A stretch of DNA of 64,000 nucleotides. Origin: Bacteroidetes bacterium UKL13-3 (GTDB taxonomy: Bacteria > Bacteroidota > Bacteroidia > UKL13-3). Below, piece after piece: positions 1 to 9,035 of the stretch. The first letter of the stretch is position 1; every line of letters starts with the position of its first letter. The notes under the pieces were generated by a model that saw only the letters and a list, made by a program, of their open reading frames with translations, was not told where the DNA came from and made no database searches. The translations under genes were made by a program, and so were the position numbers. The stretch covers positions 2,288,223 through 2,352,222 of the forward strand of contig CP012155.1 in NCBI GenBank assembly GCA_001602415.1. The letters run 5' to 3'.

Positions 1-326
1 TAAGAGTGGAACAACGCTACCGAGCAGAATGTAGGTTTACAAATGCGGGTTATCGCAATAGATTTAGGTATAGATTAGGCTTATCATACTTATTTGGTGA
101 AGCTAAAGATGGATATAAACCTTATCAAATAAGTTTAAGTGATGAGATTTTTTTTACGGATAACGAACCTTACTTTGAAAGAAACAGGCTGCTGTTTGCC
201 TTTCATTATAAACCTTCAAAGACAACAACAATACAAATTGGTTACCTGCACCAATTTGATTATAAAATTAATGATGAAACTGGTAGAGACTTTTTTCAAA
301 TAGGATACTATATTGAACTACCCTAA
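1..326 (+). CDS. DUF2490 family outer-membrane protein, C-terminal part
   Basis: The reading frame is open from the left window edge, so the N-terminus is missing; about 107 residues are seen. The fragment has alternating polar/hydrophobic strands with the DUF2490 hallmarks: an EQRY start to a strand, RFRYRL, an SDEIFF strand, FERNRLLFAF, IQIGYLHQFDY, and a short terminal strand ending FFQIGYYIELP. Members are predicted small beta-barrels of the Bacteroidota outer membrane with unknown function. A GTG at position 6 is in frame but lies inside the conserved region, so it is not the start. Confident on family, nothing known of role. Confidence 0.75.
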   Translation, partial: RVEQRYRAECRFTNAGYRNRFRYRLGLSYLFGEAKDGYKPYQISLSDEIFFTDNEPYFERNRLLFAFHYKPSKTTTIQIGYLHQFDYKINDETGRDFFQIGYYIELP

Positions 327-592
327 ACAGTTAATGAATCAGGCACATACCATTAACATTTCAACCTGTTTTACGTTGGAATTGATATCACACATCTTAC
401 ACCCCTCAAATTTATTAAATAACCGCGGAGGAAATTCAAATGAATACATCCGAAATGAGGAGGCAATCGACAGAATGAACTACCCCGTAATCTGCCGCAG
501 GTGCCTTCAACCATTCCGCTGCGTGGAGCTCAGGTACCTTTGCTAAAATCCCTCGTCCCAAAATCAAATATCCTTCCATCAAGCATCGAGCC
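327..592. other. Intergenic stretch with an unexplained GC-richer block
   Basis: Between two tail-to-tail genes. Bases 327-425 are AT-rich and unremarkable. Bases about 425-590 are clearly richer in GC than their surroundings and contain a near direct repeat (CAGGTGCC at 497 and CAGGTACC at 531). Short frames there (12 codons from 440, 23 codons from 475, joined by an ATGA overlap and each preceded by a GGAGG-like run) are too short to call as genes. No terminator hairpin with a T-run is obvious. Confidence 0.4.
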
Positions 593-2682
593 TTAAAAAA
601 CTACCCTAACCTGAACCCGTAAATCACTCAACACGTTTCCATTCACTTTTTCTAAACCACTGCTTATTGAAGCAACATTACTGTATTGAGTGTGGCTGTA
701 TTTAAACCACACATCCAATCGTTTGTTGGCTTTGATGTGCGCAACAGCATAAAACCGAATACCGCTATTTTGGTAAAGAGGGACTGAATATTGATACAAC
801 ACATCCTGCTCGGTTGCATATACCCTGGCATTGTAATCATCCACAGAAAAAATAGCTGCGCGTGTTACCAAAGTATACCGTTTTTGAGGATGCGTGTATT
901 GCATATCTTGAAACAGCAATACTCCTTGTTTTGAGCCACTCAATTGATTAACATATACTACACTTTCCAATCGGCTTTTACCGCTAAGGTTATCGGAAAT
1001 TTTGTATTGTGCATGTACTCGGTATTGTTGGCGTTGTTGAGGAGAAACATGATCAACAACGGAACTATTACCAGATTGATTTTTCGTTTTTTGCTCGCTG
1101 CGGTAGCGGATATAAAACTGGGATTGTTTGTTGGGATTGTATTGCAACTCCACCAAATAATCTGTTCCATGTGAAGGTGCATCGGTGAGGTAACGTAACC
1201 AAGGCGAGCGGTACATATCCATATACATATTTAGCACCCATCCTCGTTTGGGCTTCCAACTCAATGCCGAGTAAATTCCTTCTTCATTTCGTGAATCACT
1301 GTTTTCACCAAACGCATTTGTAAATGTTGCTTGGTAATTTTTGCTGTAATTACGATATAAAAATGCCATGTCCAAGGATTGGTGCAACGGTATGGTTAAT
1401 CCAACAATATTGGCAAATGCCCCATTATCACTCCTACTGCATTCGCCAAACACATTGCTGTTGCGCAATTGAAATTGATAATCAACGCCCATATTGGTAA
1501 GTTGTTTTCCTTCAAACGAATACAACTGATATGGCTCATCTCCTACTTGAAAAGATTTGTTGTACAAGGTTGAAACAGCAGTTATTCCTACATCAAACTC
1601 ATCTGTTTTATATGTTGCGTGTGTGCCATAAATGGTTTGCAATACATTTTGCTTATTGGCTATTTCTGTTTGAGTGCGGTGTAATCCAGTTAATTGAATA
1701 CCACTAAAGCCACCTTCATCATCACTGTTAAGGGTATCAATGTTTCGATAATTGGTGCTAATGTATTTTCGAGAACCCAATAGTGTTACTTCTATATTTT
1801 TGATTGCATAGGTTACGGCAGCACCTCGTAAAAATTCATTTTCATTAACAGAGCGATACGGCCTTACTGTTTGAAAGTTTCTGCGCACATTTAATACATA
1901 GGCACTTTTACGCGCAGCCATTCCACTTCCAAAAGTTAATCCTTGTCCAAAACTTGCCTGATAATCGCCTAAAGCAACCGCTTTCCACTTGCCCGAGTTG
2001 CGCATAAAAAAATGGAATGAGTTAAAATCAAAACCCTTTTGTTGTGCGCCACTAAAAAAGACTCGCCCATATCTTTTTCGCCAGTATACCCAAAGCTTAA
2101 TTTGTTGCTGTAATTAAAGCGATAGCGTAAAACATACCGATACGGAGAGCCTTCGTAATAGGATTTGCCTTGCTCTTTTAGCTGCGGGTTGTATCCTGCT
2201 CTTGCTTGAAAATCGTTTTCGTGAAGGGCAATAATTTCATGCTTGCCCTTTTGTATTTTTTTTAGAAACGGTGTGTGATCTTGATTTAAATCACTCTCAA
2301 CCGTAACAAAATAAGATAAGAGGTAAAGCGTGCGTTCATCAAGTGCATCTACAGTTTGTAATTCATACATTGACAGGTAATCACCAAAATCTTTGCGGTG
2401 TTGCAACAAGGCATTAATCTGTTGATCCTCCAAAAAAAGCAATCGCTCCAACTGCAAACGATCCATTTTATTCAAATCCAACTTGTGTTTAAGATGGTAT
2501 TCCACTTGTTCTTGCAAATCGGTATAATCAACCGTTGACTCTTGGTTTTCGATAAGCCGTTCGAGCAAATCAGAGAGTATTTTCTCTTCAGATTCTCGCC
2601 TTGTTTGTGCAATCAATATATCTGCGTATGCAAGAAAAAATAGCAGACAAATAATTGATTCAATTTTTACACAAAACTTCAT
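593..2682 (-). pseudogene. Helix-hairpin-helix domain/beta-barrel protein, frameshifted
   Basis: Two overlapping frames make one protein of about 695 residues. The N-terminal part starts at ATG 2682 (MKFCVKIESIICLLFFLAYA, signal peptide), followed by a ComEA-like helix-hairpin-helix region (LDLNKMDRLQLERLLFLEDQ, then FGDYLSMYELQTVDAL) and the first barrel strands. The frame breaks at the six-A run 2054-2059. One extra base restores ESFFSGAQQKGFDFNSF leading directly into the downstream frame (FMRNSGKWKAVALGDYQASF), which then runs to 593 as a long barrel-like region. This architecture is a common Bacteroidota surface protein of unknown role. The start overlaps the stop of the upstream barrel gene (ATGA), so the two are co-transcribed. 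A single homopolymer slip may be a sequencing error rather than decay. Confidence 0.75.
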
Positions 2683-3494
2683 CTTGAAACCGGTATTGAA
2701 CATCCAACATGAGGAGTAAATCCGAGCACTTCATGAAAACTCGCAGCCATATCGAGCTTCATACTTTTCATCAACAGCGTGGTACCAAAAGTGTAATACG
2801 CTGGCTGAGTTGCTGCTCCAACTGCCAAATGCACCGCATCGTGAATGGCATAATACACCCCACCGCGCCAACTCAATTGTTGGTTAAGTATTTGATGTGC
2901 TTCTGCATGAAGAGCTACTTTTTCCGAAACATCATACACACATCCCATTTTTCCGTATGAGGGAATTTTTTCGGTAGTGTATGTTCCGTAGCTATTTTGC
3001 GTAGGATTAAATAACATAAATCCGATGCGGAGTTTAGGAATGGGAGTGGCTAAAATACCCACAGCGGTTGCAATATTACCTGCATGGCCCTGCTGCTCAA
3101 TAAAAGTAGAAACATAATTAAGTTGCACACCCAACGAAAAAGATTGCCCCAGGGCTTTACTCAAGGAAACACCCAGCTTTTGTTGGTTAAAAACGGAATA
3201 ACCAAAATAGGTTAAGGCAGCTCCCACGTTTACATGTTTTGAGGGAACCACAACACTTAGATTAGCCAAACGCAAATTGTTTTCGTTAAACCGCTCTTCG
3301 GAGTATAATCCAAACTGTGTATTTTGAAGGGAGGTAAAGGCCGCAGGATTGTTATTGACACTCCATAAATCCTTGTGAGCAACGGCAGTTCCACCAAGCA
3401 TCCATGATTTGGCACCAACAGTGCCAGTAATATTTTGAGCACAACACTGTAAAAGTGTAAAAGCTAAGGCAACAGCCAAACAATAGAGGTTCAT
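2679..3494 (-). CDS. Outer-membrane beta-barrel protein, PorV/FadL-like
   Basis: 271 residues with a signal peptide (MNLYCLAVALAFTLLQCCAQ) and the start-of-barrel signature GAKSWMLGGTAVAHKDLWSV followed by NNNPAAF. This pattern (GAR-x-MGMGG-A, then NNPA) is typical of PorV- and OmpP1/FadL-type barrels. The rest alternates strands and turns and ends in a short strand. It is translationally coupled to the helix-hairpin-helix barrel gene downstream through an ATGA overlap, a pairing often kept in Bacteroidota. Cargo or ligand is unknown. It is too short for classical FadL, so a small transporter or structural porin is equally possible. Confidence 0.6.
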   Translation of the reverse strand: MNLYCLAVALAFTLLQCCAQNITGTVGAKSWMLGGTAVAHKDLWSVNNNPAAFTSLQNTQFGLYSEERFNENNLRLANLSVVVPSKHVNVGAALTYFGYSVFNQQKLGVSLSKALGQSFSLGVQLNYVSTFIEQQGHAGNIATAVGILATPIPKLRIGFMLFNPTQNSYGTYTTEKIPSYGKMGCVYDVSEKVALHAEAHQILNQQLSWRGGVYYAIHDAVHLAVGAATQPAYYTFGTTLLMKSMKLDMAASFHEVLGFTPHVGCSIPVSR

Positions 3495-3517
3495 AAAAAA
3501 ATTTCATTAGAGCAAGT

Positions 3518-3546
3518 GAAAGGTACAATTTTTTCTCAAAAAACAA
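3518..3546 (-). promoter_or_regulatory. Candidate promoter for the 2679-3494 operon
   Basis: On the minus strand, TTG (3544-3546), an 18-nt spacer and TACCTTTC (3518-3525) match the Bacteroidota consensus TTG-N19-TAnnTTTG with one mismatch in the -7 box. It lies 23 nt before the start codon. Confidence 0.45.
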
Positions 3547-3749
3547 ATAGCACTTGGGCAGTGAGAATAGAAATGAAATGCCCAAATCTTGCATTTTAAA
3601 AATACCTTTCAACATCCTTACAAATTTCATGATGTGAGCTTAATTATCACATATATCATATCAAAACATTTATTCATAAGCAGTTATAGTGAAAGAATAA
3701 TCCATTAAACATCGTAAAAACTGCATGTATGAAAAACTGAATTAAATCT

Positions 3750-3757
3750 TATTTTTG
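3750..3757 (+). promoter_or_regulatory. Candidate -7 element for hppA
   Basis: TATTTTTG fits the TAnnTTTG consensus and lies 31 nt upstream of the hppA start. No TTG is found at the usual 19-nt distance, so this is only half a promoter. The 294-nt gap between the divergent genes is otherwise AT-rich and featureless. Confidence 0.4.
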
Positions 3758-3788
3758 CCTCCTTTAATCAGAACGAAAACAAAAAACT

Positions 3789-6149
3789 ATGGAGAAAGTA
3801 ATTTACTTAATTCCCGCGCTTGGTGTAGTTGGCTTATTGGTAATGGCCATTAAAAGTGCATGGGTTTCAAAACAAGATGCAGGTGATGCAAAAATGACTG
3901 AACTGGCAGGATACATTGCCGATGGTGCAATGGCATTCCTTAAAGCAGAGTGGAAAGTACTTAGTATTTTTGTGGTATTTGCGGCCGCTTTGTTGGCGTA
4001 TTCAGGAACCATTCATGAAGTAAACGGAAAAGAAATTCACTCAAGCTGGGTAATTTCAATAGCGTTCATTATAGGTGCAGTATTTTCGGCACTAGCTGGT
4101 TATATTGGTATGAAGGTAGCTACCAAAGCTAACGTTCGCACCACACAAGCTGCGCGAACGAGCCTAAAGCAAGCATTAAAAGTTTCCTTTACCGGTGGTA
4201 CCGTTATGGGACTAGGTGTTGCCGGTTTGGCTATCTTAGGCTTAGGCGGACTGTTCATTGTATTCTTAAGTGTCTTCGCAGACCTTGGACCAAACACTGT
4301 TATTACTTCAATCGAGGTATTAACCGGTTTTTCATTAGGAGCTGAATCAATCGCATTGTTTGCTCGTGTAGGTGGAGGTATTTATACCAAAGCTGCCGAT
4401 GTTGGAGCAGATTTAGTGGGTAAAGTAGAAGCAGGAATTCCAGAGGATGACGTTCGTAACCCAGCAACCATTGCAGATAACGTAGGAGATAATGTAGGAG
4501 ACGTAGCTGGTATGGGTGCCGATTTATTCGGCTCATATGTTGCTACTATTTTAGCTACTATGGTACTCGGACAAGAGATTACAGTTACCGATAACTTCGG
4601 TGGTATGTCGCCAATATTATTGCCAATGTTAATTTGTGGTTTGGGAATTTTATTCTCTATAGTAGGAACATGGTTTGTGACCATTAAAGACGATAAATCA
4701 AACGTACAAAATGCATTAAACTTGGGTAACTGGGCATCAATGGCTTTAACGGTTATTGCTTCTTACTTTATTGTAATGTGGATGCTACCCGAAACGTTAA
4801 ACTTACGTGGATATGAATTTTCAAACATTAACGTATTCTACGCTATTTTGGTAGGAACTGTTGTGGGCGCAATCATGAGTATTGTTACCGAATATTATAC
4901 AGCAATGGGTAAAGCTCCAGTTTTATCTATCATTCAACAATCTTCAACTGGCCATGCTACCAACATCATCGGTGGTTTATCGGTAGGTATGAAATCAACA
5001 GTAATTCCTATTTTAACCTTAGCAGGTGGTATTATGTTATCTTACCATTTTGCAGGTTTATATGGTGTAGCTATTGCAGCTGCAGGTATGATGGCAACAA
5101 CAGCTATGCAATTAGCAATTGATGCTTTTGGCCCTATTGCTGATAATGCAGGCGGTATTGCAGAGATGAGTCAGTTACCGCCAGAAGTGCGTGAGCGTAC
5201 CGATAATTTAGATGCCGTTGGTAATACCACAGCAGCAACAGGAAAAGGGTTTGCGATTGCTTCTGCTGCGTTAACCTCATTGGCTTTATTTGCTGCCTTT
5301 GTAGGTATTGCCGGTATTAATGCCATTGATATTTATAAAGCACCTGTTTTGGCAGGTTTGTTTGTTGGTGGTATGATTCCATTTATTTTCTCTGCATTGT
5401 GTATTCAAGCTGTAGGTAAAGCAGCAATGGATATGGTGCAAGAAGTTAGACGTCAGTTCCGCGAAATTCCGGGTATTATGGAATACAAAGCGAAACCTGA
5501 ATATGAAAAATGTGTGGCTATTTCTACCCAAGCGTCTATTCGCGAAATGATGCTGCCAGGTGCGATTGCATTGATTACTCCAGTAATTGTTGGTTTCATT
5601 TTTGGACCAGAAGTATTAGGCGGATTATTAGCAGGTGTTACCGTATCGGGTGTATTGATGGGTATTTTCCAATCAAACGCAGGTGGTGCTTGGGATAATG
5701 CAAAAAAATCATTTGAAAAAGGAGTATTAATTAACGGTGAAATGTTCTACAAAAAATCGGAGCCGCACAAAGCTTCTGTTACAGGTGATACTGTTGGTGA
5801 TCCATTTAAAGATACTTCAGGACCATCGATGAATATTTTGATTAAATTGATGTCTATCGTTTCATTAGTGATTGCTCCATACATTGCTGTTCAAGGTGGT
5901 TTAAAATCAGATAAAGCCATGATGATGCACGGTGAGAAAATGGAATGTTGCGCTCCAGCTGCCGAAGAAGGTTGTGAAACGATGATGGGCAAATGCGATA
6001 TGAGCAAATGCATGGAAATGACTAAAGACGAATGTGCTGCATACTGCGACAGCGTTGGATGCACAACTGAACAAAAAGAAAAATGCCTAAGTATGTATGG
6101 TGCTGATGGCAAATTTGACAAAGCTAAATGCAAAGAAATGTGTAAATAA
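3789..6149 (+). CDS. hppA: Membrane-bound ion-pumping pyrophosphatase with Cys-rich tail
   Basis: Integral membrane pump that couples PPi hydrolysis to H+ and/or Na+ export. It has all family hallmarks: [18 protein letters not shown] at about residue 195, the Mg-PPi-binding DNVGDNVGD at about 230, [12 protein letters not shown], and [14 protein letters not shown] near the end. [10 protein letters not shown] carries Ala at the position where K+-independent enzymes have Lys, so it belongs to the K+-dependent class; H+ versus Na+ is not decided. After the last membrane helix ([10 protein letters not shown]) comes a tail of about 70 residues with 11 Cys, many Met and acidic/Lys residues, such as [11 protein letters not shown] and [12 protein letters not shown]. 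In known structures the C-terminus faces the periplasm, so this would be a periplasmic, probably metal-binding or disulfide-rich appendage. At 786 residues it is longer than most relatives. Confidence 0.97.
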   Translation: MEKVIYLIPALGVVGLLVMAIKSAWVSKQDAGDAKMTELAGYIADGAMAFLKAEWKVLSIFVVFAAALLAYSGTIHEVNGKEIHSSWVISIAFIIGAVFSALAGYIGMKVATKANVRTTQAARTSLKQALKVSFTGGTVMGLGVAGLAILGLGGLFIVFLSVFADLGPNTVITSIEVLTGFSLGAESIALFARVGGGIYTKAADVGADLVGKVEAGIPEDDVRNPATIADNVGDNVGDVAGMGADLFGSYVATILATMVLGQEITVTDNFGGMSPILLPMLICGLGILFSIVGTWFVTIKDDKSNVQNALNLGNWASMALTVIASYFIVMWMLPETLNLRGYEFSNINVFYAILVGTVVGAIMSIVTEYYTAMGKAPVLSIIQQSSTGHATNIIGGLSVGMKSTVIPILTLAGGIMLSYHFAGLYGVAIAAAGMMATTAMQLAIDAFGPIADNAGGIAEMSQLPPEVRERTDNLDAVGNTTAATGKGFAIASAALTSLALFAAFVGIAGINAIDIYKAPVLAGLFVGGMIPFIFSALCIQAVGKAAMDMVQEVRRQFREIPGIMEYKAKPEYEKCVAISTQASIREMMLPGAIALITPVIVGFIFGPEVLGGLLAGVTVSGVLMGIFQSNAGGAWDNAKKSFEKGVLINGEMFYKKSEPHKASVTGDTVGDPFKDTSGPSMNILIKLMSIVSLVIAPYIAVQGGLKSDKAMMMHGEKMECCAPAAEEGCETMMGKCDMSKCMEMTKDECAAYCDSVGCTTEQKEKCLSMYGADGKFDKAKCKEMCK

Positions 6150-6317
6150 AAGCAAATGCTTGCATTTAGCATTGTGATAAAGGTTGCAAAACATAAACAG
6201 AAGTGCAAAAAAATCGCTATAAATGCGTGGGTTAACACAAAATACTTAAAAACTTGTGGTTATTAACACTGCACTCCAAAAAATAAAATGTAAGATTCAA
6301 TTCTTGCGTTAGATATA

Positions 6318-6353
6318 AATGCCCGATACAGCAATGTATCGGGCATTTTTTTT
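6318..6353 (+). terminator. Rho-independent terminator downstream of hppA
   Basis: A perfect 14-bp stem (AAATGCCCGATACA pairing with TGTATCGGGCATTT) around a GCAA loop, followed by a T-run. It lies about 170 nt after the hppA stop and before the next plus-strand gene. Its core CCCGATA/TATCGGG recurs in other palindromes of this window. Confidence 0.85.
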
Positions 6354-6410
6354 ACTTTCATGTCAAAATAATGATTTGTAAATCGCAGATTAAAAACGCT
6401 ACTTGCAAGT

Positions 6411-7247
6411 ATGAATAACCTATTCACAAAGGTATTATTAATGGTTTGTTTAATTAGTTTGATTAAACAATCGCAAGCACAAGATGTAGACTCAACTGAG
6501 CTCAAATGGACAATGCTACCCGACACCCATCTTGTTCCCTTATTTACAGCCGATAGCCGTGCGCATCGCTTAAGCATTCAAAAACCATTTAATGATAATG
6601 GCTATATTGGAAGCATGGGAGGAATTTTTCCTGTTTTTACAGTAACAAATAATAAAACAGCATTTCAACTAAGTGCAGCCTCAACAGTATACACTACACT
6701 AAGAAGATGGACAGACAGAGGCCGATTGATTAACGTGGATTTTTTTGTAGATATTTTTGGTGACTTAAAACTATCTGATCAATGGGCCATTCGAGGAGGT
6801 GTTGGTCATACCAGTCAACATTTAAGTGATGATGCCGTTGTTGATGAAGGAAAAACTCCCATTAACTATACGCGAGATTACGGACAACTTTTTGGAGTAT
6901 ACAACAGTACACAACACAATTTTAGAGCCTATGCTGGTTTAACATTCAATACCAACTTTAAAACTACTCGCAGCCTGGGCCCTATTCTCATTCCACAAAT
7001 AGGCTGGGAACACAGCGTGTTTAAATGGAAAAGCAATAACTATTTGTATTATGCTTTCGATATAAAATGGAGAGGTGAACTCAGTTATCGAACCATCCAA
7101 AATTATCAAATAGGCTATAAATATAGTATGCCTTACAAACATACCTTACGTTTTGCCATCAACCATTCGCGAGGATTAGATGAACGTGGACAGTTTTATA
7201 CCGAAACACGCAATTTTTCTACTTTAGGTCTTTTCTTCGATTTTTAG
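6411..7247 (+). CDS. Predicted outer-membrane protein, DUF1207-like
   Basis: 278 residues with a signal peptide ending in SQAQ. After a short linker (MLPDTHLVPLFTADSRAHR) the protein is strand-rich to a C-terminal TLGLFFDF strand. The segment GGVGHTSQHLSDD followed by NYTRDY resembles the conserved GH-x-SSHLGD / Y-RD region of DUF1207 proteins, so that family is the best guess, not proven. One nucleotide separates its stop from the next gene, so the two form an operon and probably act together at the envelope. Confidence 0.55.
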   Translation: MNNLFTKVLLMVCLISLIKQSQAQDVDSTELKWTMLPDTHLVPLFTADSRAHRLSIQKPFNDNGYIGSMGGIFPVFTVTNNKTAFQLSAASTVYTTLRRWTDRGRLINVDFFVDIFGDLKLSDQWAIRGGVGHTSQHLSDDAVVDEGKTPINYTRDYGQLFGVYNSTQHNFRAYAGLTFNTNFKTTRSLGPILIPQIGWEHSVFKWKSNNYLYYAFDIKWRGELSYRTIQNYQIGYKYSMPYKHTLRFAINHSRGLDERGQFYTETRNFSTLGLFFDF

Positions 7248-7248
7248 G

Positions 7249-8106
7249 ATGAAAAATAGAACGCTAATATTATTCCTATTCTTTATTACTTCTATTGCAA
7301 ACGCGCAAGATAGCAGCTCGCAAAACCGACTAAATACAAAACAAAAATTAGTAATTGGTGGATTAGCCATACAACAAGTTGCGAGTTTTGCAGTGCAGTA
7401 TAAATGGTGGTGGAAAGATGATTATCATTCCTTTCAATTTGAACCTGATGGATTCATCAATAACTATGCATTAGGGGTTGATAAAGCCGGGCATTTTTTT
7501 ACTTCTTATATGTATTTTCATAGCCTAAATGAAATCATGAAATGGGCAGAATTTACCCCAAAAGCCAGAAGAATTACATCGGTTGTGCTGCCCATGGCCT
7601 GGGCCATTAGTATCGAAATTGGTGACGGATTTTCCAGCTATGGTTATTCCTGGGAGGATTTAATCTCAAACACAATGGGTGTTGGTTTTGGTTTGGTGCA
7701 AGAGCGTTACCCTTATATGCGCAATTTCAAATTTAAAATGAGTTACTACCCTACAGCATTTTATCGCGATAATGGATTCAAAGATTGGTCGCTTACTTCA
7801 GATTATCGTGGACATTGTTATTGGTTGAGTTTTGATATTCACAACCTACTGCCACAAAAGGCACAACGCTACTGGCCGGAGTTTTTAAATATGGCACTTG
7901 GATATGGAATTGACCCAAAAACAACACGCGATCAGCAACCTCGTTTGCGCGATTTTGGTATTGCATTTGATTGGAATTTGAGCAGCATTAAAACCAAAAA
8001 TAAATCTGTTTATGCAGTGAAAGAACTCGTAGATTATTTTCATTATCCAGCACCTGGAATAGGTAAAGTGCAAGGTGAGCGAGGCAGGTTTATATTCTTT
8101 AGATAA
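7249..8106 (+). CDS. DUF2279 family envelope protein
   Basis: 285 residues with signal peptide (MKNRTLILFLFFITSIANAQ). The core has the DUF2279 pattern: WWWKDDYHSFQF, then NYALGVDKAGHFFTSYMYF, then SIEIGDGFSSYGYSWEDLI, then SNTMGVGFGLVQE. The conserved His, Glu and Asp residues in hydrophobic helices suggest a membrane-associated fold, called a periplasmic lipoprotein in databases, though no lipobox Cys is visible here. Function is unknown. It follows the preceding barrel-like gene by one base and is presumably co-translated. Confidence 0.75.
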   Translation: MKNRTLILFLFFITSIANAQDSSSQNRLNTKQKLVIGGLAIQQVASFAVQYKWWWKDDYHSFQFEPDGFINNYALGVDKAGHFFTSYMYFHSLNEIMKWAEFTPKARRITSVVLPMAWAISIEIGDGFSSYGYSWEDLISNTMGVGFGLVQERYPYMRNFKFKMSYYPTAFYRDNGFKDWSLTSDYRGHCYWLSFDIHNLLPQKAQRYWPEFLNMALGYGIDPKTTRDQQPRLRDFGIAFDWNLSSIKTKNKSVYAVKELVDYFHYPAPGIGKVQGERGRFIFFR

Positions 8107-8294
8107 AATTGGGTTAGAATTCTGTGGTTAACGTTTCAGAACTAACACCATTGTAATACTCTCGTTCGAGTTTTAACATAATACACAAACCATAACTATT
8201 TGAAGATGTAATGCAGACTCACCAGTTTAAGTATTTCTTCTGTTCAATATTTGCACATTCTTTCGAAATTCGAACTTACTTATTTCCGATTTTT

Positions 8295-9035
8295 TCACAA
8301 CATTGCCTTCCAAAAAATCTTCATATTATCCTTACCCCAATTCTTAATATCTTTAAGTAACTCTTCTTGGTATTGTTTAAATGTTACTGTTTTGCTTCCT
8401 TTAGTGGGCTTGACTGTAAATACCTTGGGGTCGGGTAATTGAGTTTCCACTTTTGTAGCAAAAAAGGTTAAGTTCATTCGAGGAATCACGATGCCCATAG
8501 CCATTCCGGGTAAGCCGTTAAACAATTCTGGACCGCCACTTACCGGAATAGCATCTGTGTAAAAGGCAATAACATAAACTGAATCCATAATAATTGTTGA
8601 GGCTTTACGGCAATTATATCCGGCTATTTCACGGTACTCTCCAGTAAGTTTCCATTTAAGCTGAGGTAACGAATCAACAACTAAATAATCGCGCTCATAC
8701 ACATTTTTTTCATCTATAATTGAGTGCTTGCTAAAATCCACTTGAACAGTGTTGCGATAGGCCACTCTCCAAAAATTTGTAGCTCCCATACCTTCATGTT
8801 CTTGATACATTTTATAAACACTTTGTTGCGAATTAAAGGTTAACGCAAACAAATCAACTCGATACTTGGGCAATGTTTTTTTCATGGCTTCTGCCCAGCT
8901 ATTATCATCATCTTCATCAAACATTTTGTGCATATTTTCCTTGCGTTCATACAAAATAGACCCTTGTAAAATCAATTGTTGAGCCATTGAACTTAGTGGA
9001 ACAAACAAAAGTAAAAACAGCATAATTTTATTCAC
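8295..9035 (-). CDS. GLPGLI family protein
   Basis: About 246 residues. It has the family-defining stretch ELFNGLPGMAMGIVIPRMNL near residue 170, preceded by YNCRKAS and IAFYTDAIPVSGGP. GLPGLI proteins are secreted or periplasmic Bacteroidota proteins of unknown function, nearly always next to a TonB-receptor-like barrel, as here. The N-terminus has no ATG that gives a charged signal peptide: GTG at 9035 gives VNKIMLFLLLFVPLSSMAQQ, while GTG 9041 and ATG 9023 are alternatives. It overlaps the end of the upstream gene by 8 nt if started at 9035, which indicates translational coupling. Confidence 0.85.
   Translation of the reverse strand: MNKIMLFLLLFVPLSSMAQQLILQGSILYERKENMHKMFDEDDDNSWAEAMKKTLPKYRVDLFALTFNSQQSVYKMYQEHEGMGATNFWRVAYRNTVQVDFSKHSIIDEKNVYERDYLVVDSLPQLKWKLTGEYREIAGYNCRKASTIIMDSVYVIAFYTDAIPVSGGPELFNGLPGMAMGIVIPRMNLTFFATKVETQLPDPKVFTVKPTKGSKTVTFKQYQEELLKDIKNWGKDNMKIFWKAML

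Noticed and set aside
313-546. 77-codon plus-strand frame after the DUF2490 gene
   Set aside because: It overlaps the end of the DUF2490 gene, has no signal or family resemblance, and crosses the border of the GC-richer block.
2054-2059. Programmed frameshift in the helix-hairpin-helix gene
   Set aside because: Homologues are expected as single frames, and no slippery heptamer with a downstream structure is seen; an indel or read error is more likely.
3789-6149. Assigning the pyrophosphatase as Na+ or H+ pump
   Set aside because: The K+-dependence residue is readable, but residues that decide the pumped ion cannot be placed safely without an alignment.
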